From NCBI GenBank assembly GCA_014218235.1, contig CM024760.1, positions 67,892,961 through 67,956,960 on the forward strand: 64,000 nt of DNA. Direction: 5' to 3'. Position numbers and translations under genes: made by a program. Positions within the stretch are counted from its first letter, which is position 1. Every line of letters begins with the position of its first letter. Origin of the DNA: Colocasia esculenta. Lineage: Eukaryota > Streptophyta > Magnoliopsida > Alismatales > Araceae. Below are positions 33,496 through 44,390 of this stretch, piece by piece. The notes below the pieces were generated by a model. The model worked only from the letters and a program-made list of their open reading frames with translations. It had not been told where the DNA came from and searched no databases.

Positions 33496-36400
33496 TGTAG
33501 TACCCCAAAAAATCTATTAATTAAAAATTATAGATAAATCGAAAATTTATCAATTAATAAATTCAACCAGTTAAAAAGGTACGTATTATTATCACATGCG
33601 TATAAACCCATATAAAAATTCTGTAAAAATAATAATTATACTTTAAATAATGCTCTCTAATGACCCATCATGAAATTTGGGCATAGAAAAATCGTTTGGA
33701 CTTAGTTTAAGAATTTATGCGACTTATTAGCATAATTAAGGAATAAGTCGAAGAACCCATTATTTTATGACCAAAGTGGATTATAAATAAAAATAAACAT
33801 GTGGATAGACTTTAAATAATATGGGATGATAGTCCATTATGATATTTAGACTAATGGACAATCTTGACCCTTGAATAAATTCTCTAATAAAAGGATAATT
33901 AAAAATCCATTAAGTAAAGTAAGTACATGGGTTGTACAATTAAGCTCACACGAGTTATTGGGCCAAGAGTAAGAGTCCAAATGATGAAGGTTAGAAATAT
34001 TGGCATGAATAATAATTAATTGAAATAAAAATATGAAATTACTTGAATAAGTGTGATAAATAGATTTACATAAGGATAAATGGTGAATAATTGGAATTAA
34101 ATCTATACCTATTAAGTCAAATTAGTAATGTGTTTTATTAATAGACCTAACATGGATTGTTGGGCCCAAATAAGAAGAACCCATCATGAGAAGGGAGTTA
34201 ATTAAGTGAAATTCGGATTAAATATAGTAATAATTAGAAAAAGGGATTAGATAAATACTAAATGACATATATAAATCTCTAAAAAGAGTCCTAGACTTAT
34301 CCTAACTTATTATCCATGAAATTAGATCTCTCCCCAAGCCAATTAGTGGATAAATGATAGAATAGGGGGAGAAAAATGTGGAAATTCGGATTTAATTAAT
34401 AAATAAATTAAATAAGGGTAAGATAAATACTAAAATGGGTTATAAATATCCTAAAAAGAGTCCTAACCTTACCCAAACCCATTACCCACGAAATTGGATC
34501 CCTTCCCAACTCTATTAGGTGGATAAATAAGAGAAAGTGGGAGATAAAGAAGGAAATTCGGAGTTTAATAGAAGGGCTAGGACTCCTATAGTTAGCCATA
34601 TACACCAAAAACTCATCCCTAGCAACCCTTTTTTGTGGCTGGAACTCTGGAGAACGAGAAGAAGGGCTGGAGACAAAGGAGCAAGGAAGAGGAGGCTAGA
34701 ACAAGGAGGAGTTTTTCCATTTTCGTCATCAAACTAGGGCTTTCTTACTCCACAAAAAAGGTAGACAATCTCTCAAGCAAAAATCGTGTAAAAATTAGCC
34801 TAGGTAGCCTTCATGTACCTCTTTAAAAGCCCTATGGTTTCGTTGTATTTCGCTCATCGATTTGGGCGAATTTAATTCATGAAGGTCTGCTGTTACCATG
34901 AACTGAAATCTTATGTTTTCTCTAACTCCCAACATGTACTTGCTTTCATGCCATGATAAAATTTCGTATATAGTGCATCTGATTACTTTCAAACGCCCCT
35001 GGTCTTGCTCGATTTCGATCTCCCATGATGGAGAATTAAATCTTTGAATCTCTGTCTGTTGCTTGCACCCGACTCTTCAAGTTTACCTTTAAACTCCGTG
35101 CATACTTGATCCCACACCATGAGAAAATTCTGTAAAATACTACTTCGTGTTAACTTTCGAACGCCCCTTGTTTCAGAATTTTTCATCATGTATTTATCTC
35201 TAATTAATTCGTTGAACCCTAACTATGCCTGTTTAGGTCATCGGAATGTAACCTATTCAAAGCATGCCTAAATCTTGTCTAATTTCAAATTAATCGTGCA
35301 TGCTGATAGATCTATGTGTCTATTTACATTTGAAACTAGATTCGTGATTTTTGAGTCATTATACGATTTTATATTGAATTTAGAAGAGCCCTGTGTCATC
35401 TAGTATCAACCCTAAAAAAAAGGGAAAAACTCGGACCGTCCCTGATATTGCGGTGGCGCGATACGCCGCGATAACAGGAGGGTCGCGGTCGACCGCCAGA
35501 TCGCGTCTTGAACGCGGCGGGCCTCGCCACCGCGTTCCCTTCCCGGACCGAGCCAGACCGGCCGTTCCACCTGTCGCGCCCGGCCGCCCCGACGCGATCT
35601 GAATCGCGACGGATAAGTTCACCGCGTTTTCATGAATCCGACCAGAATGAAAAAATTGTGCATATGCCCTGTTGTTTAAGCTTTATACCCCTAATTAGCC
35701 ATGATTAAATCATGATATAGTTAACCCGACTTGGCAAGTTAATAAATGACATTAATGATATAAATTTAATTATTTTAAAAGGATATTTGCACGACTTGTC
35801 ATATCCTCAAGATTTCTTTACACTTATACACACATGACTTTATTAATTGTCATTTGACCCTAATAATTTATGCAATAATGTATCTGGTAACTTAGCGAAA
35901 TAAATGACTAAATTACCCTATTTTATTAAATACAATTGTTTCCGTTTTTTACTCATGCATTTTAAATACCGTTATCGTTTTCCCTCGGCCTTCGAGCACT
36001 CGAGGCACGATGGACCCATTTTTACACACTTTCCCTTGACTTGGACCACCTCTCCACTAGGAATACTCTCGACTGGACTAGGGAATCCTTGTCAAGACCT
36101 CCGTAAGTCTTCTTGGCTTTGGCGCACGTCCATTGCCGACGAGTTGGTTGTACCCTTTAAATCCCATTACACTCTTAGGGATCAGTACGATCCAAACGGC
36201 CTTAGTAAGATCTCTCTTATCTTGTGAACATGCCGGACCACCTGGCCAGTGTTCTTAGCACGGCTAGTGGGCGGTGGTGACTTCTTCTACCAGACTGCCG
36301 GTACCCGACCTGGTGCTGTGTAACCGTTACTATCGTGGTTTATCGTTGTTTTACGATTATACCCCTATCTCATCTACTATCATTGTACTCTCATCTATTC

Positions 36401-37639
36401 ACGTTCACTCTACTATCTCGTCTATTCATCTAGTACTCTCTTGAGACTCTTGAGCTGTTGTGGCTCCCATTACTTGTACTGTACATGACTATCTAGCGCC
36501 ATAATACGGGTCTGGTGACCCTCCTGACTCGAATGCATAATTGTGCAGGGCACGGAGAGTGTCCGAGGGGCTCCAATCTAGTCTTGGGGGCAGAGAGCCA
36601 CCCGAAAATACCTACAGGGGCTATTGACGGTGTTCTGCATTGCACCGGTTCTGACTATCTCGACATTGGCTAGACACCTAATTGTTATACTATTAGTCTG
36701 AGGAGTTCAGACGTACTGTACCATTTCGGTGCTATTATTGTGCTAGCACTGACTGTTATAACATTAGTCTGAGGAGTTCAGACGTAATGTACTATCGTTA
36801 AACGGCTACTGTCCCAAAGTGACTATTGCCATACTCGACTAGTGCACCGTGGTGCAACCATACATGTTATCTCTTTACACGCCATCTCTTTACATGTAAT
36901 CTCGTTACACACTATCTTGATATACAAGCTATCTCGTTACACGCCACCTTGATACAAGCTATCCTATTACATGTCATTTTGATACACGCTATCTTGTTAT
37001 ACACTATCTTGTTACACGCTATCTCATTATATGGTCAATTCTCTATCATCCTAGTTTTGCAATATTCTTGTGAAATGTATAATCGTTCACATGTTATCGC
37101 ATGCTATCATTCTTTTGATATAGTATGTCATCAATCTCTCGTTATCTTGTACTATTACTCTCTTGACTATACTTGATCGTTCTCTCTAGTTAACCTGCGT
37201 GACAAGACATTAATCATTTAAAGCATGCTTGTTTACTCGAGATATTAAGTCCTATTGAGCGTTATCGCTCACCTTTCGTTATTTGTTATTGTGTTTTCAG
37301 GTAAGTCAAGTGACGACCTTACACACAACAACGGGATTGGACTGGAGTGATGAGCGTCCTGAAGTCATAGCGATGGAATGCCCTTAGTACCCTAGAGTTA
37401 GTTTAGTTAGTTGCTTAGTTATCATTTCCAAATGTAATAAAGTCATTGAGCCCTATGTTTTGGCTCTGAATTAGTGGTTGTAATAGTTTAGATGAATTAT
37501 CAATAAAATGATGAGTTTCATTACAATTATTGTTCATTAGTTGCTCTGATATATACGAATGTATGCGCAATTTACGTTACCATACACGTTGTTTATGCCT
37601 CTCTGATTTATTCCGCTGCTAAATTAGCGAGGCATGACA
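33496..37639. mobile_element. Probable large solo LTR inside the gypsy 3' LTR
   Basis: The insertion is delimited exactly by comparing the split LTR with its sister. Ends are TGTAGTACCCC and GAGGCATGACA, which form a short inverted repeat with TG...CA. The 5 bases outside are TTTTT (left) and CTTTT (right), one mismatch. No coding region is visible. The interior holds AT-rich DNA (33500-35340), a CpG-rich patch (35430-35640) and tandem repeats (36660-37035). At 4.14 kb it would be a long LTR, as in some gypsy lineages. Confidence 0.65.
36660..37035. repeat. Tandem repeats within the solo LTR
   Basis: A block containing TTAGTCTGAGGAGTTCAGAC occurs twice about 79 bases apart (near 36686 and 36765). 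It is followed by eight or nine degenerate copies of a roughly 20-base unit, ATCTCGTTACACGCTATC-like, at 36868-37035. Confidence 0.7.
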
Positions 37640-37879
37640 CTTTTATAGGCGAAGGTGCAGAGGGAGTGGGACAGAACGTCCCCTAATGACGCCGAAAAGG
37701 GCGCGCCTGTTGGCACCCCTGGTGGGGAGTTACACGTTACGGAGCCCGTTGAGGGCTCGAAAATTAACACACCACTTGATCGTGGGGCGCGTGCGTTGTA
37801 GCCATTGTAACCGTCACGGTAAGGCGAAGGGCAGCTTGGATTCTCCTGGGCGGAAGGTATCGAGTAGGTTGCCTATTTG

Positions 37880-37990
37880 GTAGGCTAGACCTGTTGTTCG
37901 GTAGCCGAGTCCGTTGTTCGGTAGCCGAGTCTGCTGTTCGGTATCCGAATCCACTGTTCGAAAGCCGAGCCCGTTGTTCGGGGCCTGGTG
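37880..37990. repeat. TTCGGTAGCCGAG tandem motif in gypsy LTR
   Basis: Four to five copies of a 19-20 base unit (TGTTCGGTAGCCGAGTC) whose core is an inverted repeat (TTCGG...CCGAR). The sister LTR has the matching array at 41045-41115. On the element's own strand it lies in the upstream (U3-like) part. Confidence 0.75.
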
Positions 37991-38267
37991 CCCAGAGGCA
38001 CAGCTTATGCAGACAGGGTCGTAGTGTGCTTCGAACAGGGTTGATTCGGTAGGCCATGCCTGGACCGAACAGGCTTTGGGGGTATCCGAAGATCACCTCT
38101 AGAGACCTTTGAACGCTTTGATTGCTAGAACGTGCTCGGAAGCTTTGAGCTGAATCCGAGGACATGTGGCATTAAGGCCAGAGCCCTGGCGTCATGACGG
38201 GTCAAAAAGGGGCCGTAGGAGGCCTTGATGGGCCCACAGTCCCAAGAGACTAGAAATAACCTCTACA

Positions 38268-38281
38268 CTAGCCCCCCACCC
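38268..38281 (-). other. Polypurine tract of the gypsy element
   Basis: Minus strand GGGTGGGGGGCTAG directly upstream of the 3' LTR start TGTAGAGG: the expected plus-strand primer position. Confidence 0.75.
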
Positions 38282-38399
38282 TCTCAAGTCTGCGCGGGTG
38301 TGATCGTGAGCACTTGAGAGGGGAAATGCCTTCATACCTGCGGCGAAGCAGCCGATCGATCGCGACGAGGCGACGTCCTCCCAAGGAGCGCCTGTAAGC

Positions 38400-38970
38400 G
38401 AGGTCAGAGGCCTAGATACCACTTTGGCGAGTGTGGCTGCCGAACCGGTGGCAGGTGAGGTTGCGCTCTCTGCCGAGCGGGCCGCCGGGGCAGCTAGAGC
38501 GGACATGGAGTCTAGAGAAGACTGCGTAACTAGAAGTACTCCTGCAGTGCATGGAGGTGAGTTCGGACAACGATACAGTCGGCAAAGTGAGGGGAGCAGA
38601 GTCAACACCACGAGACCGAGCTTGCGCTGCTCTGAAGGCCTCTGAGCTGAAACTTGCTGTAGCCGAAGCTGAGAAGAAGGTTGTCGCCACAGTGCCTCAT
38701 GAGGCAAGGGCTCAGGGAGTGGTAGCGTACAGATCCGGTCCCGAATTCCATATGGATCTGGAGCTCTTCGGAGGGGCTTGCTACGAGGTCGGCGATTGGC
38801 GGGGGCGGCATCACGACAGTGGAGTATGCGCTGGAGGTCTTTGTTGTCGCTTTGGGGGAGTGTCACCAGACGATGCGGGACCCTCGCCTGGACGGGGTTC
38901 GCTTCGTGAGCTTCCGGGCTGAGCACATACCTCACGATGCCGAGGATGTCGAACCCTCCGACCGAGATCT
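38400..38970 (+). pseudogene. Opposite-sense ORF remnant in the gypsy element
   Basis: On the plus strand, opposite to gag, frames read ESTPRDRACAALKASELKLA, AEAEKKVVATVPHEARAQGV and VAYRSGPEFHMDLELFGGAC. The look is that of the helical, Ala/Glu-rich proteins encoded antisense near the 3' LTR in Tat-type elements. Frame changes occur near 38550 and after 38800. I do not know its function. Confidence 0.45.
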
Positions 38971-39239
38971 TTAACTAGCATTGTCCTTTTTTCCTCTTTT
39001 TCCTAGTCATGTTCTGTTCGAATCGGGATTCGTCGGTGTCTAGAGGCTCGTGGGTTCAGCGCAGGTCGAGCTGAAGACCTCGTCGACCCGGGGTTGTACC
39101 GAACATCTCTATTTTAGGACAGGTGCCGTGCTGGTCTTCTGAGCTGAAGAGCTCTTGTCTGGGGGTTGTACCGTTCATCCTTTACATAAACCAATAGAAC
39201 AACAAAGAGAGAAGTAGGATGCTGAGCAGAGAGGCTTTT

Positions 39240-39380
39240 GTAAATAATAACCCTTCAGATTTAAATAGGGGGTTCTCGATATGGTTTTGCCGCCGAGGAT
39301 AGACAGCTTGTAGACACCTCTTTCGAGAACCCAAATGACCTTATAAGGTCCTTCCCGTTTCGGGGCAAATTCGCCTACTC
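39240..39380 (-). pseudogene. C-terminal tail of gypsy pol (after deletion)
   Basis: The minus strand reads GPYKVIWVLERGVYKLSILG after a PKREG-like lead. This matches the conserved GPY/F segment (EGPY-V-GAYKL) at the end of gypsy integrases. It follows the last gag codons within a few bases, so protease, reverse transcriptase, RNase H and most of integrase have been lost in one deletion (junction about 39375-39390). Confidence 0.7.
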
Positions 39381-39383
39381 AGC

Positions 39384-40490
39384 TCAGCTGACTACCAGAT
39401 TCTCCTCGCACGCAGCGTGGCGTTGGGCGATGAAGAGGAGGTCAGTGAGGGTAGGTGGTCGCTGGACCCCGAGCGTCCTCTGAAGGAAACCATCGTGAGT
39501 GCCCCGGATGAGGGCACTGGTGGCCAAGGGGACGTCGAGGTGCCGAATGCAAAGTGCTTCAGTCTGGAACCGCTTGACGTAGTCCCAGAGTGCTTCACCT
39601 TTCTTCTGCCGAACAGACATAAGAGAAGTCGTCGTGCGCGGCTGCGACCTCTCGCCCAGGAAGTTGTCCCGAAAGGACTTTTTCAACTGGTGGATGGAGG
39701 AGATGGAGCCCGCTGGGATGGCTTCGAACCATGCCCGGGCAGCTTCCTCTAACGTGGTCAGGAACGCCCGACACTTGATCGCATCCGACGCTCCGTGGAA
39801 GATCATGTGCGACTCGAACCCATGGACATGGTCCGCTAGGTCAGTGGTGTCGTCGTAGGGCGCAATGGAAGGTAGGGGTAGTTTTGGGGAGGCCCTGGCC
39901 TCCAGGATCTCCGCAGTGAACGGGGAGCGAAAGTCTAGGTCATCATCCAAGAATCTACCTTCTGCCTTCTCAACCATCGCGTCCATGCGGCGCTCAAGGT
40001 CAGCGACGCGGCGGAGGTGCTTGGACGCGTGGGCGTTAGTACCGACGTCGGAACGCGGGGGAGGCGGAACCACCGCAAAATGACGGGGGGAGTTGGCCTG
40101 TCGTTCTGGTGTTCGGCCTGCGAACGGGACCCTCCGAGACCGCCGGGGCGGCTCCGCATACTGCTCCCGCCGGGTCGACGGTGCAGGAGGTTTCCAACGC
40201 GATGATTCCGCCTGATGCTTCGACGGTGGGGGGACTCTCAGGGTAGGCTGCCTAGCCAGTTGTGCCTGAAGGCCCTGACAGACACCCACGAGCTGCTGAA
40301 CTAGGCCCCGAAGTTCCGCTACCTCCTGGGTAGTTGCCGGAGTGCCAGCAGTGGGGCCGTTGTCAATCACTCCAGCGAGGGGAGTGTTGTCGTTGGTAGG
40401 AGGGGCATGATCACGCAAGCCCGAGCATGACTGGCAAGAGCGCGTTGCCCTATTGCCAGGGTTCCGGTGAGAGGAACGTCCGCGAGCCAT
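39384..40490 (-). CDS. gag: Gypsy gag polyprotein, truncated C-terminus
   Basis: The start at 40490 (MARGRSSHRNPGNRATRS) lies 31 bases inside the LTR/PBS junction and opens a 368-residue frame without stops. A coiled-coil (VAELRGLVQQLVGVCQGLQA) and a Pro/Arg-rich linker precede a retrotransposon gag domain with the motifs CRAFLTTLEEAARAWFEAIP and SIHQLKKSFRDNFLG, then LIRGTHDGFLQRTLG. The CCHC zinc knuckle that normally follows is missing because the deletion cuts in just after ACEENLVVS. Gag forms the virus-like particle. An uninterrupted gag beside a lost pol suggests a non-autonomous element that would depend on partners. Confidence 0.88.
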   Translation of the reverse strand: MARGRSSHRNPGNRATRSCQSCSGLRDHAPPTNDNTPLAGVIDNGPTAGTPATTQEVAELRGLVQQLVGVCQGLQAQLARQPTLRVPPPSKHQAESSRWKPPAPSTRREQYAEPPRRSRRVPFAGRTPERQANSPRHFAVVPPPPRSDVGTNAHASKHLRRVADLERRMDAMVEKAEGRFLDDDLDFRSPFTAEILEARASPKLPLPSIAPYDDTTDLADHVHGFESHMIFHGASDAIKCRAFLTTLEEAARAWFEAIPAGSISSIHQLKKSFRDNFLGERSQPRTTTSLMSVRQKKGEALWDYVKRFQTEALCIRHLDVPLATSALIRGTHDGFLQRTLGVQRPPTLTDLLFIAQRHAACEENLVVS

Positions 40491-40500
40491 GGCTGATGTT

Positions 40501-40521
40501 GTTCTCACAGACGACGCCAAA
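40501..40521 (-). other. Primer binding site of the gypsy element
   Basis: The minus strand begins TTTGGCGTCGTCTGTG, directly next to the 5' LTR end, as in many plant gypsy elements with a TGGCGCCGTC-type PBS. Confidence 0.7.
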
Positions 40522-41400
40522 TATGTGGTGGTGTTTTTATGTTTGGGCCTGAGCCAAATGGGCCTCCACTGGAGAAGATGGGGAAGATGAACGCCGGTGC
40601 GGACGGAAGCCTGCAAGACCAGAACGGGATCAGGGGGGCCCGGTTGAAGAATCGGGGAGAACCCTCTGATGCCTAAGCCAGCTCGGGACTTGAACAGGCT
40701 TGAAAGAAAGGGGGTTCTCGTGTGTGGCGTTGCACGAGGGCGAGCGTGAGCGTTCAGGACAACGTACCATTAGCATGGAGTTTACCTGAGCCTTTTATAG
40801 GCGAAGGTGCAGAGGGAGTGGGACGGAACGTCCCCTAATGACTCTGGAAAGGGCGCATCTGTTGGCACCTTTGGTGGGGAGTTATGCGTTACGACGCCCG
40901 TTAAGGGGCTCGGCGGTTAACGCACCACTTGATCGTGGGGCGTGTGCGTTGTAGCCATTGTAACCGTCGCGGTAAGAAGAAGGGCTGCTTGGATTCTCCT
41001 AGGCGGAAGGTACCGAGTAGGTTGCATGTTCGGTAGGCTAGACCTGTTGTTCGGTAGCTGAGTCTGCTGTTCGGTAGCCTAGTCTGCTATTCGGTAGCCG
41101 AGCCCACTGTTCGGGGCCTGGTGCTCGGAGGCACAACTTATGCAGATGGGGCCGCAGTGTGCTTCGAACAGCGATTGTTCGATAGGCCATGCTTGGACCG
41201 AACATGCTTGGGGGGTATCCGAAGATCACTCCTGGAGACCTTTGAATGTTTTGATTGCCAGAACGTGCTCAGAAGCTTTAAGCTGAATCCGAGGACACGC
41301 GGCATTAAGGCCGAAGCCCTGGCATCATGATGAGTCAAAAAGGGGCCGTAGGAGGCCTTGATGGGCCCGCAAGCCCAAGAGGCTAGAAATAGCCTCTACA
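40522..41400 (-). repeat. 5' LTR of the gypsy element (intact, 879 bp)
   Basis: On the minus strand it starts TGTAGAGGCTATTTC and ends ACCACCACATA. It contains the TTCGGTAGC array (41045-41115) and, at 40796-40801, a TATAAA motif on the minus strand. Confidence 0.88.
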
Positions 41401-41405
41401 GATAG

Positions 41406-41846
41406 TTTAAAAAAAAAAGAACGGAGGGGAGATTTTAAAAGCCCCCTTTTCATATAACACATTAATCTTAGTAGATATATCTAACTTAATGTGTACCAAG
41501 AAAATATACACAAATTATTTCTCTATCTACTATCTGCTGCTATACTCACTTATTGATTTATTGTGTGTGGGGGTGTTACATCAGGGATGGATGTAAAAAT
41601 TTTGTTAAGTGAGATCACTTAAAAAAATTTAATATTTATAAAAATAATATATTATATATAATATAAAAAAATATTATACATAAGAGGTGACTCTACCGAG
41701 ATAATTCAATAGGGTCAATATTTATATAAAAACTCCTTAAAATTTTAATTTAAATGATCATTTTAGAAGAAAAAAATTGAGTGGAGTCACATGACCTCAC
41801 TTACGATATACTAGATCAGTCCATAGATGTTTATCGGAGACTCTGT
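41406..41846. other. No gene seen
   Basis: AT-rich. Contains an inverted repeat TTAAGTGA-GA-TCACTTAA near 41617 and a GGGGTGTTACA string near 41570 that resembles an LTR end, but I find no matching start. Confidence 0.4.
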
Positions 41847-41896
41847 CACTACAAGAAATTACGTCAATAGAGACCGAATCTGAGACCGAACTATTC

Positions 41897-41936
41897 AGTC
41901 ACTATTCGGTCTCAGATCTGAGACCGAATAGTGACT
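41897..41936. repeat. Perfect 40-bp palindrome in CACTA subterminal DNA
   Basis: Two 20-base arms meet at AGA/TCT with no mismatch and no spacer (left arm AGTCACTATTCGGTCTCAGA). Partial copies lie at 41980-42020 and, split by the copia insertion, at 42093-42106 plus 55765-55800. Confidence 0.95.
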
Positions 41937-42106
41937 AAAAGTTATCGGTCACTAAGGTTTAGTTTTAGTGACCGAAAATTTTTTGGTCACTATTCAATCT
42001 CAGATCTGAGACCGAATAGTGACCGCAAAAAATTCGGTCACTAGAACTATTCGTTGGGGGGCTTACGGGTGAAACTTTATAAGTGAATATTTTGGTCACA
42101 AATTCG

Positions 42107-44286
42107 TGATGATCAGTTTATCCCCATGTAATTTACAAAAATTACATATCTATTTTGGTGATTAACAAAACTATATAAAGATTAATCTAACATATTTTCT
42201 ACAAGTTTTGAGCACAGGAAATGAATTAAGAAAAGTCAAGCAAATTCTGTATGTATCTCACCCTGAAGTATTTAGAGTTCAGTACACATAAAAATTCTCT
42301 AAGTACACATCGACTTCCATTATAGGTCATAACGATTTCTATAGAGCTATAACGATTTCATATTCATAAGGATTCGCTATGTGCTTTTATCGATTTGGGC
42401 AGTATAACGATTTCTTTGTTTTGCCCTCACAACGATTCGTTAAGTGATCGCAACGATTTGCCCTCACAACGATTCATTAAGTGATCGCAACGATTTGCCC
42501 TCACAACGATTCGTTAAGTGATTGCAACGATTTGTTTCTCACAACGATTCGTTAACTAATCATAACGATTTGCTTTCCGCAACGATTCCTTAAGTAAGAA
42601 GAACGATTTGCCCTCACATAGATTTCTTAAAGAAGCACAACGATTTGTACATGGATTTGTTTATAACATCATAACGACTTGTACATCGATTTGTTCATAA
42701 CATCATAACGACTTGTACATCGATTTGTTCATAACATCATAACGACTTGTACATCGATTTGTTTATGACTTCACAATGATTTGTGCATCGATTTGTTTAT
42801 AACATCATAACGACTTGTACATTGACTTGTTCATAACATCACAACGATTTGTACATCGATTTGTTTATAACATCATAACGACTTGTACATCGATTTGTTC
42901 ATAACATCACAACGGTTTGTACATGGATTTGTTTATAACATCATAACGACTTGAACATCGATTTGTTCATAACATCACAACGATTTGTACATCGATTTAT
43001 TTATAACTTCATAATGATTTGATTATTGGTACATATAACGATTTGTGTATGCATCTCTTTACTTATGAATGCACAACGATTCACTCATTTGCACAACGAT
43101 TTAATAAGTCATGTATACAACGATTTCATGGAAGACAACAATTCATTTTTTGAGCTAATTTTTAATACGTTGAAAAGTCAAAGTCTTCACGCATATTTAT
43201 GTCAACTGTGCATTTATGAAGACTGAACGTATCACTGCATGAATGCAGACGATATCTTCCAGTATCGTATCTTCTCTGCAAACATCTTTTAGAACAACAA
43301 AAATGACATTACTATTTTGATGAACATTCATTCTAACGTTGACTGACAACAAGAGACAGCTTAGCTGTCTATTGTTCAAGCTTTAAATATGTGCAGGTCT
43401 CTGACAACATTCGTAATACAATGTTGGACAAAATGGAAGCCAAAGAAGATTACATAAGATCCTCTCTCTCTTTGCGTGCATGAAAGGATAAAGGATTGTT
43501 GACTGGAAGCTTCCAAGTGTCAAGCAATCTAACGTACACTTATGCATAGAGACAACTGGCACTTCAACGTTCAAATTTCAAAAGATGATATATATATAGA
43601 AGAATGAAGTTACTGAAGCATGAGGAAGAGTGATTAGAGAACAAGAAGTTACAACGCCTTCAATTTTCTACAAGCTTTTCATAGAGCCAAGCAAAAAACT
43701 CCCATTAGTCTTAGCTCTTGCTCTCTGTGCTAAGTTCAGATCTGTGAGAGAGCCTTTTGTTCTGAGAAGAGTACTTGATTGTAGATCTTTTTCTTCTCAG
43801 TCCTTGCTTCAGATCAAGCGGTGTTCTATATGCTTGATCTAGGGGCATCATCTCTTTGAACACATTCTCTTGTGTTTATTCCCTTCAGTTGTGAAGGAAG
43901 ACCTGGTGTGGTATCCAGGGTGTTGTTCCCTTCGGTTGTGAAGGAAGACCTGGTGAGGTATCCAGGGTGGTGTATTTCCCTTCAGATTGAAGGATGACCA
44001 GCAGCGGTTGGGTGTGTAAGGGTCCAAAAGGGGGACAATACCCTTGGGTTAGTGAAATCTTGAGATATTTCTCAGGGACTAGATGTAGGACTCCTAAGGA
44101 GAGGAGATCCAAACCAGGATAATTTTCTGTGTTGTGAGATTGCTTTTGCGTGTTTATCTTTGTCTTCACTGACACTAACATTCTGCGAAGTGTTGTTTTT
44201 GTGACTATTGTGTGAACATGATTTGAGTATCAAATAATATTAATATCCCATTCACACGCCCCTCTGGGCTAGCTAGCTGGGCAACA
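42107..44286 (+). repeat. 5' LTR of the copia element
   Basis: Starts TGATGATCAG, ends CTAGCTGGGCAACA. Contains two arrays of AACGA-core repeats (42300-43110). A possible RNA start zone lies around 43600, after TATATATATAG at 43592-43602. Confidence 0.92.
42380..43110. repeat. AACGATTT / ACATCGATTTG repeat arrays in copia LTR
   Basis: First block (about 42405-42600): four or five units of roughly 37 bases with CACAACGATTCGTTAAGTGA. Second block (about 42640-43020): about eleven units of 34-36 bases with CATAACGACTTGTACATCGA. The 3' LTR carries matching arrays at about 53830-54530 with different copy variants. All units share the core AACGA plus a T-rich tail. Confidence 0.88.
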
Positions 44287-44288
44287 AG

Positions 44289-44300
44289 TGGTATCAGAGC
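44289..44300 (+). other. Primer binding site, initiator methionine tRNA type
   Basis: TGGTATCAGAGC, complementary to the 3' end of plant initiator tRNA-Met, two bases after the LTR. Confidence 0.93.
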
Positions 44301-44390
44301 TAGTCTCTTTGACAAAGAAGAAGATCCAACGATCTGAAGAGAAAAGATCAAATGATACCCTAAGGTCACTCTGAAGGCCAGTCAGTCAAC

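Larger units (their letters stand above)
33223..38267 (-). repeat. 3' LTR of the gypsy element, split by an insertion
   Basis: Pieces 33223-33495 and 37640-38267 align end to end with the intact LTR at 40522-41400. Differences in the compared stretch are mostly C-to-T or G-to-A changes in this copy. It begins (minus strand) TGTAGAGGTTATTTC and ends ACCACCATA rather than in a clean CA. Confidence 0.85.
33223..41400 (-). mobile_element. Ty3-gypsy (Tat-like) element, pol-deleted, minus strand
   Basis: A perfect 5-bp duplication GATAG flanks it (33218-33222, 41401-41405). The 5' LTR is 40522-41400. The 3' LTR is 33223-38267, split by a 4.1 kb insertion. A PBS-like stretch abuts the 5' LTR, and a PPT (GGGTGGGGGGCTAG, minus strand, 38268-38281) abuts the 3' LTR. 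The internal region is only about 2.25 kb: gag, the tail of pol, and a degenerate ORF in the opposite sense. The layout (PBS type, opposite-sense ORF before the 3' LTR) suggests the Tat lineage; this is inference. Confidence 0.88.

Noticed and set aside
38192..38935. 247-residue minus-strand frame as gypsy pol
   Set aside because: No RT, RNase H or integrase motif; it overlaps the opposite-sense ORF and the LTR edge.
41406..41580. GGGGTGTTACA as the end of another LTR
   Set aside because: No matching TGTAACACCC start could be found within the window, so a second solo LTR is not supported.
42640..43020. CRISPR-like direct repeats of 34-36 bases
   Set aside because: Units are contiguous with no unique spacers and are repeated in the second LTR; this is a plant retroelement tandem array.
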